A stretch of DNA of 64,000 bases from Prado023 sp963777855 (GCA_963777855.1 CAVZRW010000008.1:379708-443707); one strand, 5' to 3'. Counted from the stretch's first letter, positions 1-9,084 are shown. A program made the numbers and translations. Notes: generated by a model not told the origin, from the letters alone.

Positions 1-259
1 CGGTCTCGGGGCTCCCGGACCGTCGGGCCTTCACCACCAGCTCGGAGACCGCCTCCACCGTGGACAGGCCCAGCGCCGAGAATCCCAACCAGTAGGCCGC
101 CGCCGTGGCGGACAGGATGGCCTGGTCGCTGGTGGAGCGGGGGAGCAGGCCCCGGGCGAAGGTCGGCCCGACGCTGGCGGTCGCGGCGGCGACTCCCGTG
201 CGCAGCGCCAGGTAGCGGCGCTCCCGGACGAACGTCCACGCCGGCTTGATCTCGATCAT
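1..259 (-). CDS. Membrane protein, N-terminal fragment (possible alpha/beta-hydrolase-family membrane region)
   Basis: Reading leftwards from an ATG at 259 there is an open frame to the window edge, so only the first 86 residues are present. The start has a good ribosome site (GGGAGGA about 5 bases upstream). The protein begins MIEIKPAWTFVRERR and then has alternating hydrophobic stretches around a LLPRS motif, which resembles the membrane N-terminus of the actinobacterial Abhydrolase_9 family (there typically SLLPR). That assignment rests on one short motif. The gene is divergent from the DUF389 gene. Confidence 0.45.
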   Translation of the reverse strand, partial: MIEIKPAWTFVRERRYLALRTGVAAATASVGPTFARGLLPRSTSDQAILSATAAAYWLGFSALGLSTVEAVSELVVKARRSGSPET

Positions 260-395
260 GCGTGTCCTCCCAGGCAGCGGTCCGCCGGCCGTGCGCCGCA
301 CGCCCCAGCCCCCCGCTGCGCGCCCTCAGCGGGATCATCGTCCCTGCCCGCCGCGGTCGCAACATCGGTTGAGGGTGGCGCGCCCGCGCCGGCGG

Positions 396-412
396 GGCGT
401 AACGGTTACGCC
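396..412. promoter_or_regulatory. 17-bp palindrome in the divergent intergenic region 260-569
   Basis: The 310 bases between the left-edge gene and the DUF389 gene hold no convincing gene. They contain a perfect palindrome, GGCGTAAC-G-GTTACGCC, which looks like an operator for a dimeric regulator of one or both divergent genes. A -10-like TAGCGT at 556-561 lies 8 bases before the DUF389 ATG. Nothing else stands out. Function is inferred only from symmetry and position. Confidence 0.4.
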
Positions 413-569
413 GACGGGTGCTGGGCGTGCCGTCGCCTGCCCTCCGGGGGAGCACCGCGCACCGCAGCCGGCGGCCATCCAGCCGGCCCCCACCCGGGCG
501 GGCGCCGCTCGACGACGCCGGCCCGCGCTTCGATCCCTCCTCGCGCGGGTGCGGCTAGCGTGGGCGCCC

Positions 570-1565
570 ATGGACCTGGGCCGGGATGTGACCATGACCG
601 ACGTCGACCGGATGACGGCGCGGCTGTTCATCACCGACGGCGAGGACCGCGCCAGGAAGTGGTCGGCGTTCTGGGTGCTCCTGGTGCTCGCCGCCGTCAT
701 CGCCACCGCCGGCGTGGTGGCCGACTCCACGGCCACCGTGATCGGGGCGATGATCGTCGCGCCGCTGATGACCCCGATCCTGGGCACGGCGCTCGCGCTG
801 GTGCTCGCCGACCGGCGTCACCTGCTGCACAACGTGGGCCTGGTCCTCGCTGGCGCGCTTGTGGTGGTGGCGATCGGCTACCTCATCGGCACGCTGCACG
901 CCACCGACGTGGTGGCGGCGACGAACTCGCAGGTGGCCGGTCGGGTCAGCCCCAAGCTGATCGACCTCACCGCCGCACTGGCCACCGGGGTCGTGGGGGC
1001 ATTCGCGCTGGTCAGGTCGGATGTGTCCGACACCCTGCCGGGCGTGGCCATCGCGATCTCGCTGGTCCCGCCACTGGCCGTGGTGGGCCTGACGCTGGAG
1101 TCCCAGGCTCCGTCGGAGGCGCTCGGGGCGCTGCTGCTGTTCGCCACGAACGTGGCGGCCATCATCGCCACGGGGACCTTCGTGCTGCTGGCCTATCGGG
1201 TGCGGCACGTGGTGGCCGGGTCGGGTCGGCCGCTGCCCCCGATGTCCAAGCGGACGCTGGCCGCGGTGGTCGGCATCGTCGCGCTCATCGCGATCCCCCT
1301 GGCCTGGGGCACCGTGCTGGCAGCCGTGGAGCAGCAGGTCGTGCGCCGGGCCCAGCCGGTGGCCGAGCAGTGGGCGGCGCAGGAGGGGTGGCTGGTCACC
1401 GAGGTCGCCTACCGCCAGGGGCAGCTGGCGATCTCCGCGCTGGGATCCCCGCCGGAGGCCGACGCCGCGGCGCTGCGCAAGGACCTCGACGCGGCCGGGC
1501 TCGGGGCGGTGGACGCGCGGGTGACCCTCGTGCTGGGCGGGTCCAAGGAGCTGCCGGGCGGGTAG
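570..1565 (+). CDS. DUF389 family membrane protein
   Basis: A 331-residue protein with about six hydrophobic segments. The run WVLLVLAAVIATAGVVADS followed by TVIGAMIVAPLMTPILG is the typical core of DUF389 (TIGR00341-like) proteins, whose function is unknown. The frame is open back to 246, but the upstream part is Arg/Pro-rich and unlike the family. I chose the ATG at 570, which sits 8 bases after a TAGCGT -10 element and so suggests a leaderless transcript; ATG 594 is an alternative. The C-terminal 80 residues are soluble and end in a short BON-like stretch (residues about 265-320). It probably stands alone. Confidence 0.85.
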   Translation: MDLGRDVTMTDVDRMTARLFITDGEDRARKWSAFWVLLVLAAVIATAGVVADSTATVIGAMIVAPLMTPILGTALALVLADRRHLLHNVGLVLAGALVVVAIGYLIGTLHATDVVAATNSQVAGRVSPKLIDLTAALATGVVGAFALVRSDVSDTLPGVAIAISLVPPLAVVGLTLESQAPSEALGALLLFATNVAAIIATGTFVLLAYRVRHVVAGSGRPLPPMSKRTLAAVVGIVALIAIPLAWGTVLAAVEQQVVRRAQPVAEQWAAQEGWLVTEVAYRQGQLAISALGSPPEADAAALRKDLDAAGLGAVDARVTLVLGGSKELPGG

Positions 1566-1654
1566 CTGTGCAGTCGGGGTGCGGCGTGTAACGGTCTCGT
1601 TGCGCTCGTGCGCGGTCGGGGCGCAGGGGCCCGGGCGCCCCTATGCTCCCGGCC

Positions 1655-3094
1655 ATGGCACCCCCTGACGACCAGGTCGACCAGCCAGCCCCGGTCGGCA
1701 CCGGGCGGGACGACGACGCGGCGACGGCCTCGACGCTGGGCCTGCCCCAGGCCACCTCGCTGGTGCTGGGCACCATCATCGGCGTCGGCATCTTCAACCT
1801 GCCCGGCTCGCTGGCCCCCTACGGACCGATCAGTCTGGTGGCACTGGCCCTGACCACCGCGGGCGCGGTCTGCCTCGCCCTGCTGTTCGCCTCCCTGACC
1901 GCGCGGATGCCCGCCGACGGCGGCCCCTACGCCTACGCGCGCGCCGGGTTCGGCAACCTCGTCGGGTTCTCCAACGCTTGGCTGTACTGGATCACCACGT
2001 GGGCCGGGAACGCCACGATCGCGGTCGGCTGGGTGCTCTACGTCGAGCGCTTCGTGAACACCGGGCACAACAAGGCCGTCACGATCGCCCTGACCTTGGC
2101 CGGGATCTGGGCGGCCGCGGCGATCAACCTGCGCGGGGTCTCGAGCATGGGCCGCATCCAGCTGTGGACCTCCGTGCTGAAGTTCGTGCCCCTGCTGCTG
2201 GTCGCCACGGTGGGCCTGCTGTTCATCGACACCGGCAACTTCGCCGTGTGGAACGTCAGCGGCCAGTCGGCCTGGCAGGCGATCGGCGGGGCCATGGCCC
2301 TGAGCCTGTTCTCCTACCTCGGGGTGGAGTCGGCCTCCGTCGCCGCGGACAAGGTCCGCGACCCGCGGCGCAACGTGCCCCGGGCCACGGTGCTGGGCAC
2401 GCTGCTGGCCGCCGTGGTCTACCTCCTGTCGTTGGTGACGGTCTTCGGCGTGGTGCCCAACGCAGAGCTCGCCGCCTCCAGCGCGCCGTTCGCCACGGCC
2501 GCCGAGGCGATCACCGGCACGTCGTGGGCGGGCGGCCTCATGGCGGCGATCGTGGTGATCTCCGGGTTCGGCGCGCTCAACGGCTGGACGATGCTCTGCG
2601 CCGAGATGCCCTTCGCCGCCTCCCGTGACGGGCTGTTCCCGGAGCACTTCGAGCGGGTGTCCCGGCGGGGTGTGCCCGCGTTCGGGATCATCACCTCCGC
2701 ACTGCTGGCCACGGCGGTCGTGATCCTGTCGTACCTGGGATCCACCGGGATCTCGGTGTTCAACACCCTGGTGCTGATGACCGGCATCACCGCGGCGATC
2801 CCGTACGCGTTCTCCGCCCTGGCCCAGATCAAGTGGCGCATCGCCGACAAGCGGGTGATCACCCGCAGCCGGTTCCTGCGCGACGTCCTGATCGCGGGCG
2901 TCTCGCTGGTGTTCTCGGTGCTGTTCATCGCGTTCTCGACGAACACCGAGGAGTCGGGGTTCCAGGCGTACATGCCGTTCGTCTACGCCGCCGGGGCGTT
3001 CCTGCTGGGGGTGCCTGTCTACCTGATGAACCGGGGGCGGATGTCGACGCCGCCGCCGGCCCCGCCGGCAGTGGCCCCGGGCGAGGCCAACTGA
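1655..3094 (+). CDS. APC-superfamily amino acid permease
   Basis: A 479-residue protein with about twelve membrane segments. The first segment contains GTIIGVGIFNLPG, the substrate-binding glycine-rich break of APC transporters (basic amino acid/polyamine antiporter branch). GGPYAYARAGFG in the next loop also fits. Substrate cannot be read from the sequence; arginine, ornithine, lysine or polyamine exchange is likely for this branch. The start is ATG 1655 because TATGCT (1642-1647) lies 7 bases ahead, the spacing of a leaderless promoter. No transporter partner gene is adjacent. Confidence 0.85.
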   Translation: MAPPDDQVDQPAPVGTGRDDDAATASTLGLPQATSLVLGTIIGVGIFNLPGSLAPYGPISLVALALTTAGAVCLALLFASLTARMPADGGPYAYARAGFGNLVGFSNAWLYWITTWAGNATIAVGWVLYVERFVNTGHNKAVTIALTLAGIWAAAAINLRGVSSMGRIQLWTSVLKFVPLLLVATVGLLFIDTGNFAVWNVSGQSAWQAIGGAMALSLFSYLGVESASVAADKVRDPRRNVPRATVLGTLLAAVVYLLSLVTVFGVVPNAELAASSAPFATAAEAITGTSWAGGLMAAIVVISGFGALNGWTMLCAEMPFAASRDGLFPEHFERVSRRGVPAFGIITSALLATAVVILSYLGSTGISVFNTLVLMTGITAAIPYAFSALAQIKWRIADKRVITRSRFLRDVLIAGVSLVFSVLFIAFSTNTEESGFQAYMPFVYAAGAFLLGVPVYLMNRGRMSTPPPAPPAVAPGEAN

Positions 3095-3185
3095 GCACCA
3101 CCGCACCGAAGCGGGGCCTGGGTCAGCCGGTCGGACATGCCCATGGCATGGGCGCTTTCGACGTCGGATCAGTGGCCCAGTGCAG

Positions 3186-3608
3186 TCACCGGGTGTGGGC
3201 CCACGGGTCGATCAGCTTGAGTCCCATGCCCTGGAAGTCGGCGACGTTCCGGGTGGCGACCTTGGCCTTGTGTGACTTCGCGATCGCGGCGATCTGGGCG
3301 TCGAACGCACTCGTCGGCCGGCCGGCACGCTCGCGCGCGGCAATCAGGGACCCGTAGCTGCGAGCCGCGGCGACGTCGAACGGCAGGACTGTTGTGGCGA
3401 AGGACTCCCACAGCCCCGCCGCGGCGGCCCGCAGCGCATCGGCCCGTGAGCCGTCGGGCAGCCTGGCAAGTCCGTACTCGATCTCAGCCACCGTGATCGT
3501 CGTCGTCGCGAGGTCCTGATCGCCGGTCCCGCGCATCCAACTGAGCACCCGTGGATCCCCGGCAGGACGCATCAGCTCGGAGACGACATTGGTGTCCAGG
3601 ATGATCAC
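3186..3608 (-). CDS. vapC: PIN-domain toxin (VapC/FitB type)
   Basis: A 140-residue PIN-domain ribonuclease, the toxin half of a type II toxin-antitoxin pair. The expected acidic residues are present: Asp5 in MIILDTNVVSEL, Glu42 in VAEIEYGLARLP, Asp103 in SAFDAQIAAIA and Asp124 in RNVADFQGMG. These bind Mg2+/Mn2+ in the family. The start ATG overlaps the stop of the upstream antitoxin gene by 4 bases (ATGA), so translation is coupled. The closest family look is FitB. RNA target is unknown. No frameshift: the toxin appears intact. Confidence 0.9.
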   Translation of the reverse strand: MIILDTNVVSELMRPAGDPRVLSWMRGTGDQDLATTTITVAEIEYGLARLPDGSRADALRAAAAGLWESFATTVLPFDVAAARSYGSLIAARERAGRPTSAFDAQIAAIAKSHKAKVATRNVADFQGMGLKLIDPWAHTR

Positions 3609-3844
3609 GCGCTGAACTCCACCGGCGGGCGGGCCGCGGTCCGCGGCGGCAGCTCAAGCTCCACTCCACCGAGGTCAGCGAATGTCCGGTGAAGGGTGGT
3701 GAACAGCCCTTCACCTGGCGGAAGGACGGCCTCAGCAAGGATCGCCCGAGCCTCGGCCTCCATGGACCGGCCGTGCTCTGCCGCCCGTCGCTGCAGGCCG
3801 GCCTTGACCCGTGGATCCAGGTCACGAATGGTCACCACGCTCAT
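3605..3844 (-). CDS. vapB: RHH antitoxin (FitA/VapB type)
   Basis: A 79-residue antitoxin. Residues 1-40 (MSVVTIRDLDPRVKAGL, then RRAAEHGRSMEAEAR) form a ribbon-helix-helix DNA-binding domain of the FitA/Arc kind. The acidic, proline-containing tail would wrap the toxin. The ATG at 3844 is preferred over a GTG at 3853 because GAGGGG lies 8 bases upstream. A TAGCAT -10-like element is found about 30 bases ahead (3872-3877). It is first in the pair, as usual, and presumably autoregulates. Confidence 0.87.
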   Translation of the reverse strand: MSVVTIRDLDPRVKAGLQRRAAEHGRSMEAEARAILAEAVLPPGEGLFTTLHRTFADLGGVELELPPRTAARPPVEFSA

Positions 3845-4027
3845 GACAAGCACCCCTCACGCGTGCTGTCAATGCTAGCACGGAGGGCGTGGGTCTCGGC
3901 GGGTCCGGACGGGAGCGGGGGACGAGATCCGTCGATCGCCTCCGGCGATCTCCTCCCGATTCTCGGCTCCACCTGTGGGTCGCATGGAAACGGCCCCCCG
4001 GAATACCGGGAGGCCGTTTCCATCGCG

Positions 4028-4098
4028 AGCGGGTGACGAGAATCGAACTCGCACTGTCAGCTTGGGAAGCTGATGTTCTGCCATTGAACTACACCCGC
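4028..4098 (-). tRNA. tRNA-Gly (anticodon CCC)
   Basis: On the minus strand a full cloverleaf folds: acceptor GCGGGTG/CACCCGC, D-stem GTTC/GAAC, anticodon stem TCAGC/GCTGA with loop TTCCCAA, and T-loop TTCGATT. The anticodon is CCC, reading GGG glycine codons. The length is 71 nt and CCA is not encoded. Confidence 0.95.
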
Positions 4099-4225
4099 GT
4101 GGGTCACCCCGTTGCCGGAGGACTCGATGCGATTATGCCCCAGCCCGTGCGGGAGCCCAAACCGGGCGGCCACCTGCGGCACGGTCGCCCCGGGCAGGCT
4201 GCCCGGCGCCGATACGATCCCGGGC

Positions 4226-4792
4226 ATGATCCTCTCCGACGGCTCGATCCGCCGTGCCCTGGCCGAGGGCCGCCTCGTGCTGGACCCGATCGAGGACTCC
4301 CAGATCCAGCCCGCCAGCGTGGATGTGCGCCTGGGCCCGGAGTTCCTCGTCTTCCGCAACCACACCACCGAGGTCATCGACCCCTACGACAAGCCGGCCG
4401 ACCTCAACGAGCGGGTCCAGGTGCCCGAGGGCACCGCGTTCATCCTGCACCCGGGGGAGTTCGTGCTCGGCACCACCGTCGAGGCGATCGGCCTGCCCGA
4501 CGACCTCGTGGCCCGCGTCGAGGGCAAGAGCAGCCTCGGCCGGCTCGGCCTGCTGATCCACGCGACCGCCGGCTTCGTCGACCCCGGCTGGCCGCGCGGG
4601 CAGATCACCCTGGAGCTGAGCAATGTGGCCACCCTTCCGATCAAGCTGTGGCCCGGCATGCGGATCGGCCAGCTGAGCTTCCACACCCTCGACGCCCCCG
4701 CCGAGCGCCCCTACGGGCACAGCGACCTGAACTCGAAGTACGTGGGCCAGTCCGGGCCTGTGGCCTCGCAGTACGCGCGCAACCCGAAGTAG
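4226..4792 (+). CDS. dcd: dCTP deaminase (dUMP-forming type)
   Basis: A 188-residue nucleotide deaminase of the dUTPase fold, supplying dUMP for thymidylate. Diagnostic stretches are QPASVDVRLGPEF, RVEGKSSLGRLGLL (catalytic Ser/Arg region) and GQITLELSN (catalytic Glu region). Actinobacterial Dcd enzymes of this length usually make dUMP directly from dCTP. The start is ATG 4226; TACGAT at 4213-4218 lies 7 bases before it, so the mRNA is probably leaderless. The frame is open upstream but the extension is not Dcd-like. Confidence 0.96.
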   Translation: MILSDGSIRRALAEGRLVLDPIEDSQIQPASVDVRLGPEFLVFRNHTTEVIDPYDKPADLNERVQVPEGTAFILHPGEFVLGTTVEAIGLPDDLVARVEGKSSLGRLGLLIHATAGFVDPGWPRGQITLELSNVATLPIKLWPGMRIGQLSFHTLDAPAERPYGHSDLNSKYVGQSGPVASQYARNPK

Positions 4793-4871
4793 CCGGACCG
4801 CCCGCGCACGCACCGCCGGGCGCGCGTACCGACCGGCCAGCCGCCCGGGCGCCCCCAGCCAGCCCGCGGAC

Positions 4872-6119
4872 CTACCGGTGCCCCGCTGCCACCCCCGGGT
4901 CGCGGAAGTCGCGCACCCCCGGCACCCGGACGACCCCGAGGGTGAGCACCAGTGAGGCGACCATCCCGGCGACCAGCACCGGCTGCTCGCCGATCCGCGC
5001 CACGATCGGCCCGGTCAGGGCCAGGCCCAGCGGCATGAGCCCGAACGTGGCCATCCAGTCCACGCTCGACACCCGGGCCAGCCGGTCGGCCGGGATCTCG
5101 GTCTGCAGCGCTGAAGCCCAGTACACGGCGAACGGTTCCCACGACAACCCGCCGATGCCGTAGGCCACGTACAACAGCCACGGCGGCGCCCCGAGGAGCA
5201 GGGCCAGGGGCACCCCGAGGAAGGCGAGCGAGATCAGCCAGCTGAACGAGCCCGGGTGTCGTGGCCGGTACAGCATCGCGAACAGCGCGCCGGCCAGCCC
5301 GCCGATCGAGAACGCGACCTGGGAGAGGGCGAACACCGCGTCGGTGCCGAACTCGCGGCGGCCGATGATCGGCAGCAGCACCGTCGTCGGTGCGATCAGC
5401 AGCAGGAGAAGCAGGGAGGCGGCCACGAGGGTGCCGGAGACCCAGCGGTGGCGGCGCACCTCGGCCAGGCCCTCCCGGACGTCGCGAACGAAGCTCGAGG
5501 CGGCCGCGCTGTCCCGCTCCGGCAGGGGCGGCTCGCGCAGGCCGACGAGGAACGCCATGCTGATCAGGAAGGCCAGGGAGTTCGCGGCGAACGCCAACTG
5601 CGTGGAGCCGAGACCTGCTACGAGGATCCCGCCCAGGCCGGGGCCGATCACCGCGGCACTGCGGTAGCTGACCGAGACCAGCCCGTTGGCCTGGGGCAAC
5701 CGCTCAGCGGGCAGCAGGCTGGGGATCAGCGCGGTCTCGGCGGGGCGGAAGAACGCCTCCCCGGCGCCCACCGCGAACACGGCCAGCGCCAGGGCACCCA
5801 GCGGCGGCCCCCCGGGCCAGACGGCGATCGCCCCCACCACGAGCGCGCGGCCGAGGTCGGCGGCGGCCATGACGGCCTTGCGGGGCAGCCGGTCGGCCCA
5901 CACCCCGCCGACGAGCGCGAAGAGCAGGATCGCCAGCCACCGTGCGCCCAGGATCAGCCCCAGCTCGGCGGCACTTCCGCCCGCGTCGAGCACGGCGACC
6001 GTCGCTGCGATCGGGAAGATCTGGTCGCCGACCGTGGAGATCGCCTGCGCGAACCACAGGTGCCGGAAGTCCCGCACCCCCAGCACGCTGCGCCGCAGGG
6101 CGATCAGTGGGGCGGACAC
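4872..6119 (-). CDS. MFS exporter (MefA-like)
   Basis: About 415 residues with 11-12 membrane segments. FRHLWFAQAISTVGDQIFPIA near the start and GGVWADRLPRKAVM at the loop 2-3 position are typical of the MFS_3 drug/macrolide efflux group. The frame is open to 6182, but I prefer the GTG at 6119: CATCCT lies 6 bases ahead, and a terminator hairpin of the upstream gene occupies 6171-6208. Substrate unknown. Confidence 0.8.
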   Translation of the reverse strand: MSAPLIALRRSVLGVRDFRHLWFAQAISTVGDQIFPIAATVAVLDAGGSAAELGLILGARWLAILLFALVGGVWADRLPRKAVMAAADLGRALVVGAIAVWPGGPPLGALALAVFAVGAGEAFFRPAETALIPSLLPAERLPQANGLVSVSYRSAAVIGPGLGGILVAGLGSTQLAFAANSLAFLISMAFLVGLREPPLPERDSAAASSFVRDVREGLAEVRRHRWVSGTLVAASLLLLLLIAPTTVLLPIIGRREFGTDAVFALSQVAFSIGGLAGALFAMLYRPRHPGSFSWLISLAFLGVPLALLLGAPPWLLYVAYGIGGLSWEPFAVYWASALQTEIPADRLARVSSVDWMATFGLMPLGLALTGPIVARIGEQPVLVAGMVASLVLTLGVVRVPGVRDFRDPGVAAGHR

Positions 6120-6170
6120 CCGGGAAGGATGCCACGGCTGCCGGGCAGCCCCGAACCGGCGCCCGAACGC

Positions 6171-6208
6171 CACGAGGCCCACACCCGGTCGGGGATGCGG
6201 GCCTCGTG
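6171..6208 (-). terminator. Hairpin downstream of the secreted hydrolase gene
   Basis: CACGAGGCCC and GGGCCTCGTG form a perfect 10-bp stem with an 18-base loop, 45 bases past the stop of the hydrolase ending at 6253. There is no clear T-run, as is common in actinobacteria. Confidence 0.55.
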
Positions 6209-6252
6209 GATCAGGTCAGCGGATCAGGCGGAGCACTGCTGTGCCGAGCTCC

Positions 6253-7494
6253 TCAGCGGAACAGGACCGGCTGGCTGGTCAGGGCAACCCGCTGGCCCTT
6301 CTTGACCGGGGTGGACGATCCGTCCAGGCGCCGGATCTTGGTCACTCCTGCAGGTACGACCACGGTGCGCCGGCCCGACGCGTAGCGGATGGAGGACTTC
6401 GCCGACCCGGGCCCCCGCAGGGAGCACGTGGTCACGCGGCTGCGGACCTTGCAGCCCAGCCAGGTGCGCCCGACCATCCAGCGCTGCACCTCGAGGAATG
6501 CCACGCCACCGGTGACGATCTCCGTGGGGCGGTCCTTGCGGGTCATGTCGGTGCCCAGCACCCAGCTGTCCCACGAGTACCAGAAGACCCGCTTGACGCC
6601 GTAGCGCATCGCGTCGATGTAGGTGCGCGCCACATGGGTCGCGGCCGTGGCGCCGGAGTAGACCTTGTAGCCCATCGCCGGGCGGCGGTCGCCGAAGTTC
6701 ACCTCGGTGTCCCACAGCGGCTTGCTGCCTGCGCCCCAGCGCTTGTAGTAGCGCTTCATCACCTTGATGTAGGAGACACGCGTGGCGGGGCCGGTCTTGG
6801 ACGGCGGGTACAGGTGCGCGGAGACCACGTCGACCGGCCATCCTGCCCGGCGCATCGCCGGACCGTAGGCCCGCCCCCACTTCCCAACCGGGCCCTTGGC
6901 CCGCACGGTCGTGCTGGCGCCCACGAGCTTGGCCTTCGGGTCGACCGAGCGCAGAGTCGCGCGGGCCCGCTTGCTCAGCTGCGCCAGCTGGGTCGGGGTA
7001 CCGGTGTAGAAGATCCCGAGGTTCGCCTCGTTCCACACCTGGTAGGCGGTGATGCGGCCCTTGTACCGCGTGGCCACGGCCCGCAGGTAGTCCAGGTAGT
7101 ACGAGTTGGACTTCGGGTGGCTGTTGGAGCCCGCGCCGTAGAGGGCGCCCTTGGAGTCGGGGTTGGCCGCGGCCCAGCGCGGGGTCATCCCCAGTGTGTA
7201 GAGGATCTCCGTGGCCCCGAGGGCCTCGGCGTTCCTCACGGCGGCGTCGAACTTCGACCAGTCATAGGAGTTGTTCGACTTCTCCACGTTCCGCCAGGTG
7301 ATCCCGGTGTCCCACAGTCGGATCGCACCCACCCGGGTCAGCGCCTTGGGCGCACCCCCGGACAGGGAGTTCACGTGCATCCCGAACAGGGGCGCGGGCA
7401 CCACCGGGGCGGCAGTGGCAGCCCCCGCGGGCACCAGCGTGGCGATCACGGCGGCGGCGGCCACCGGGACGAGGAATCTGGACAGGCTGCGCAT
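6253..7494 (-). CDS. Secreted glycoside hydrolase, clan GH-A (GH39/GH5-like)
   Basis: A 413-residue exported protein. Residues 1-30 are a signal peptide ending near ATAAPVV. The TIM-barrel body has the two clan GH-A landmarks: VWNEANLGIF (acid/base Glu after Asn) and LWDTEVNFGDRR (nucleophile Glu). RLWDTGITWRNVE near the start of the barrel is also typical. The C-terminal 90 residues look like a beta-rich accessory domain. The start ATG 7494 has GGGGGGA five bases upstream. It is paralogous to the next gene upstream on the same strand, and both sit beside glycan-biosynthesis genes, so a role in trimming or degrading a cell-surface polysaccharide is plausible. Substrate is unknown. Confidence 0.82.
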   Translation of the reverse strand: MRSLSRFLVPVAAAAVIATLVPAGAATAAPVVPAPLFGMHVNSLSGGAPKALTRVGAIRLWDTGITWRNVEKSNNSYDWSKFDAAVRNAEALGATEILYTLGMTPRWAAANPDSKGALYGAGSNSHPKSNSYYLDYLRAVATRYKGRITAYQVWNEANLGIFYTGTPTQLAQLSKRARATLRSVDPKAKLVGASTTVRAKGPVGKWGRAYGPAMRRAGWPVDVVSAHLYPPSKTGPATRVSYIKVMKRYYKRWGAGSKPLWDTEVNFGDRRPAMGYKVYSGATAATHVARTYIDAMRYGVKRVFWYSWDSWVLGTDMTRKDRPTEIVTGGVAFLEVQRWMVGRTWLGCKVRSRVTTCSLRGPGSAKSSIRYASGRRTVVVPAGVTKIRRLDGSSTPVKKGQRVALTSQPVLFR

Positions 7495-7641
7495 GGGTCC
7501 CCCCGGGGCTGGGTTGCAGTGGTCACACTGTGCCGACACGCACGGTGGTCGTCAACCTCCTGATCGGTGGCCCAGCGTGTCGGGTTGAGCGGGCGGGGAC
7601 TTCCTTGAGGTGCGGTTGGCCCTCTCTTGCCGGAATCCGGG

Positions 7642-9084
7642 TCAGGAGGACACGCGGATCAGCACCGGCGAGGGGCCGACGGTCAGTCTGGCCCCCTTCA
7701 GCGTGGCGCACTGCCCGTCGAGCCGGCAGATCCGCCCACCGGGGTTGGCCATGGTCGTCGTCCCCCGGTTCGTGAAGACGATCAGGCCCGGGGCGCCTCC
7801 CCGGAGGGTCGTGCGGCAGGTCGTCAGCGCACCGGACTGGCCCGTGGGGACCATCAGCTCGCCCGTGCACCCATGCCAGGTGGCCCGGTCGAGCCACTTC
7901 TGGACCGTCAGGTAGGCACGGCCCGCGGGCAGGATGGCGCCGGTCCGGGCATCGACCTGGTCGATGCCCAGGATGTGGTCGTTCCACGCGTACCAGTAGA
8001 CCCGCTGGACGCCGAGGGCGAGGCTGTCGAGGTAGGTTCGGGCAACCCACGCCGCGGCCGTGCGCTGGGGCACCACCACCGTCGTGGTCGCGAAGTCACG
8101 GCGGTCGCCGAAGTTGACCTCGGTGTCCCACACGGGCCCGGTCCACCCCCGCTGCGCCAGCCAGGCGCGCATCGTGCGGATGTAGGCCGCGCGTGTGCCG
8201 ACGCCCTGCTCGGCCTTCGGGTAGAGGTGCACGGCCAGGGCGTCGACGGGCCAGCCGCGCTCGGCCAGGCCCCGCACGTACCCGTCGTACCACCTGCGCA
8301 CTGGTCCCTTGGCGCGGACCGTGGTGCTGGCCCCGACCAGCAGTGCATCGGGGTCGGCCCGCTCGAGCACGACGTGCGCCCTCTCGGTGAGCTCGGCCAT
8401 GCCGGCGGGCGTGCCCCGGTAGAAGATCGAGATGTTCGCCTCGTTCCACACCTGGTAGCTCGTGATCCGCCCCCGGTAGCGGGTCGCGACCTTGCGCAGG
8501 AAGCCCAGGTAGGCCTTCGTGTCCGGGGTCGAGGTCGTGCCCGGCCCGTAGATGCCGGGCGAGTCGGGGTCCTCGGCGGCCCAGCGCGGGATGCTGCCGT
8601 GCACCCACAGGATGTCCGCGGCACCCATCGCCTCGGCGGCGGCCACGGCCCTGTCCATCGGTCGCCAGTCGATGCGTCCGCGCGCCGGCTCGAGTTGGCG
8701 CCAGGCCACGGCGGAGTCCCAGAGCCGGACGGCTCCTGCCCGCGGGGGAGTCGGTTGGCCGCCGACGCCCAGGTTCTTCACGTGCGTGCCGAACAGGGCA
8801 CGCGGGACCGGGAAGTCCACGGGAACGGGTGGAGCGGTCGGCACGGCCACGGTGGGTGGGGGCGAGGACGCGGTGGCCGAGGTCGGGGCGGGGGCCGTCG
8901 CGGGGGCCGAGGACGCGCTCGAGGTCCGCGCCTGAGACTCGGTCGGCGACGGCGCTGGGGCGCTGGCCGCGCTGGTCGGCGTGGAGTCGCCCAGGGAGGT
9001 GCCCGGGTCACCGGATCCCGCAGAGCACCCCGCGAGAAGCACGACGGCGGTCAGGGCTCCGGCAGCCGCCCTCCGACGTGACAT
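7642..9084 (-). CDS. Lipoprotein glycoside hydrolase, clan GH-A (paralogue of 6253-7494)
   Basis: A 480-residue lipoprotein. The N-terminus ends in the lipobox LLAGC, followed by about 85 residues rich in Ser, Thr, Ala and Pro that would space the enzyme from the membrane. The catalytic body matches the neighbouring hydrolase: QVWNEANISIF (acid/base) and VWDTEVNFGDRRDF (nucleophile), plus GASTTVRAKGPV in both. The ATG at 9084 follows AAGGGGGG. The pair therefore consists of one anchored and one released version of the same enzyme, probably from tandem duplication. Substrate unknown. Confidence 0.82.
   Translation of the reverse strand: MSRRRAAAGALTAVVLLAGCSAGSGDPGTSLGDSTPTSAASAPAPSPTESQARTSSASSAPATAPAPTSATASSPPPTVAVPTAPPVPVDFPVPRALFGTHVKNLGVGGQPTPPRAGAVRLWDSAVAWRQLEPARGRIDWRPMDRAVAAAEAMGAADILWVHGSIPRWAAEDPDSPGIYGPGTTSTPDTKAYLGFLRKVATRYRGRITSYQVWNEANISIFYRGTPAGMAELTERAHVVLERADPDALLVGASTTVRAKGPVRRWYDGYVRGLAERGWPVDALAVHLYPKAEQGVGTRAAYIRTMRAWLAQRGWTGPVWDTEVNFGDRRDFATTTVVVPQRTAAAWVARTYLDSLALGVQRVYWYAWNDHILGIDQVDARTGAILPAGRAYLTVQKWLDRATWHGCTGELMVPTGQSGALTTCRTTLRGGAPGLIVFTNRGTTTMANPGGRICRLDGQCATLKGARLTVGPSPVLIRVSS

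Noticed and set aside
246..569. N-terminal extension of the DUF389 protein to 246
   Set aside because: The extra 108 residues are Pro/Arg-rich and unlike the family; a -10 element directly precedes ATG 570.
1409..3106. Long minus-strand frame opposite the APC permease
   Set aside because: Composition is Arg/Gly/His-rich with no domain, while the plus strand encodes a clear transporter.
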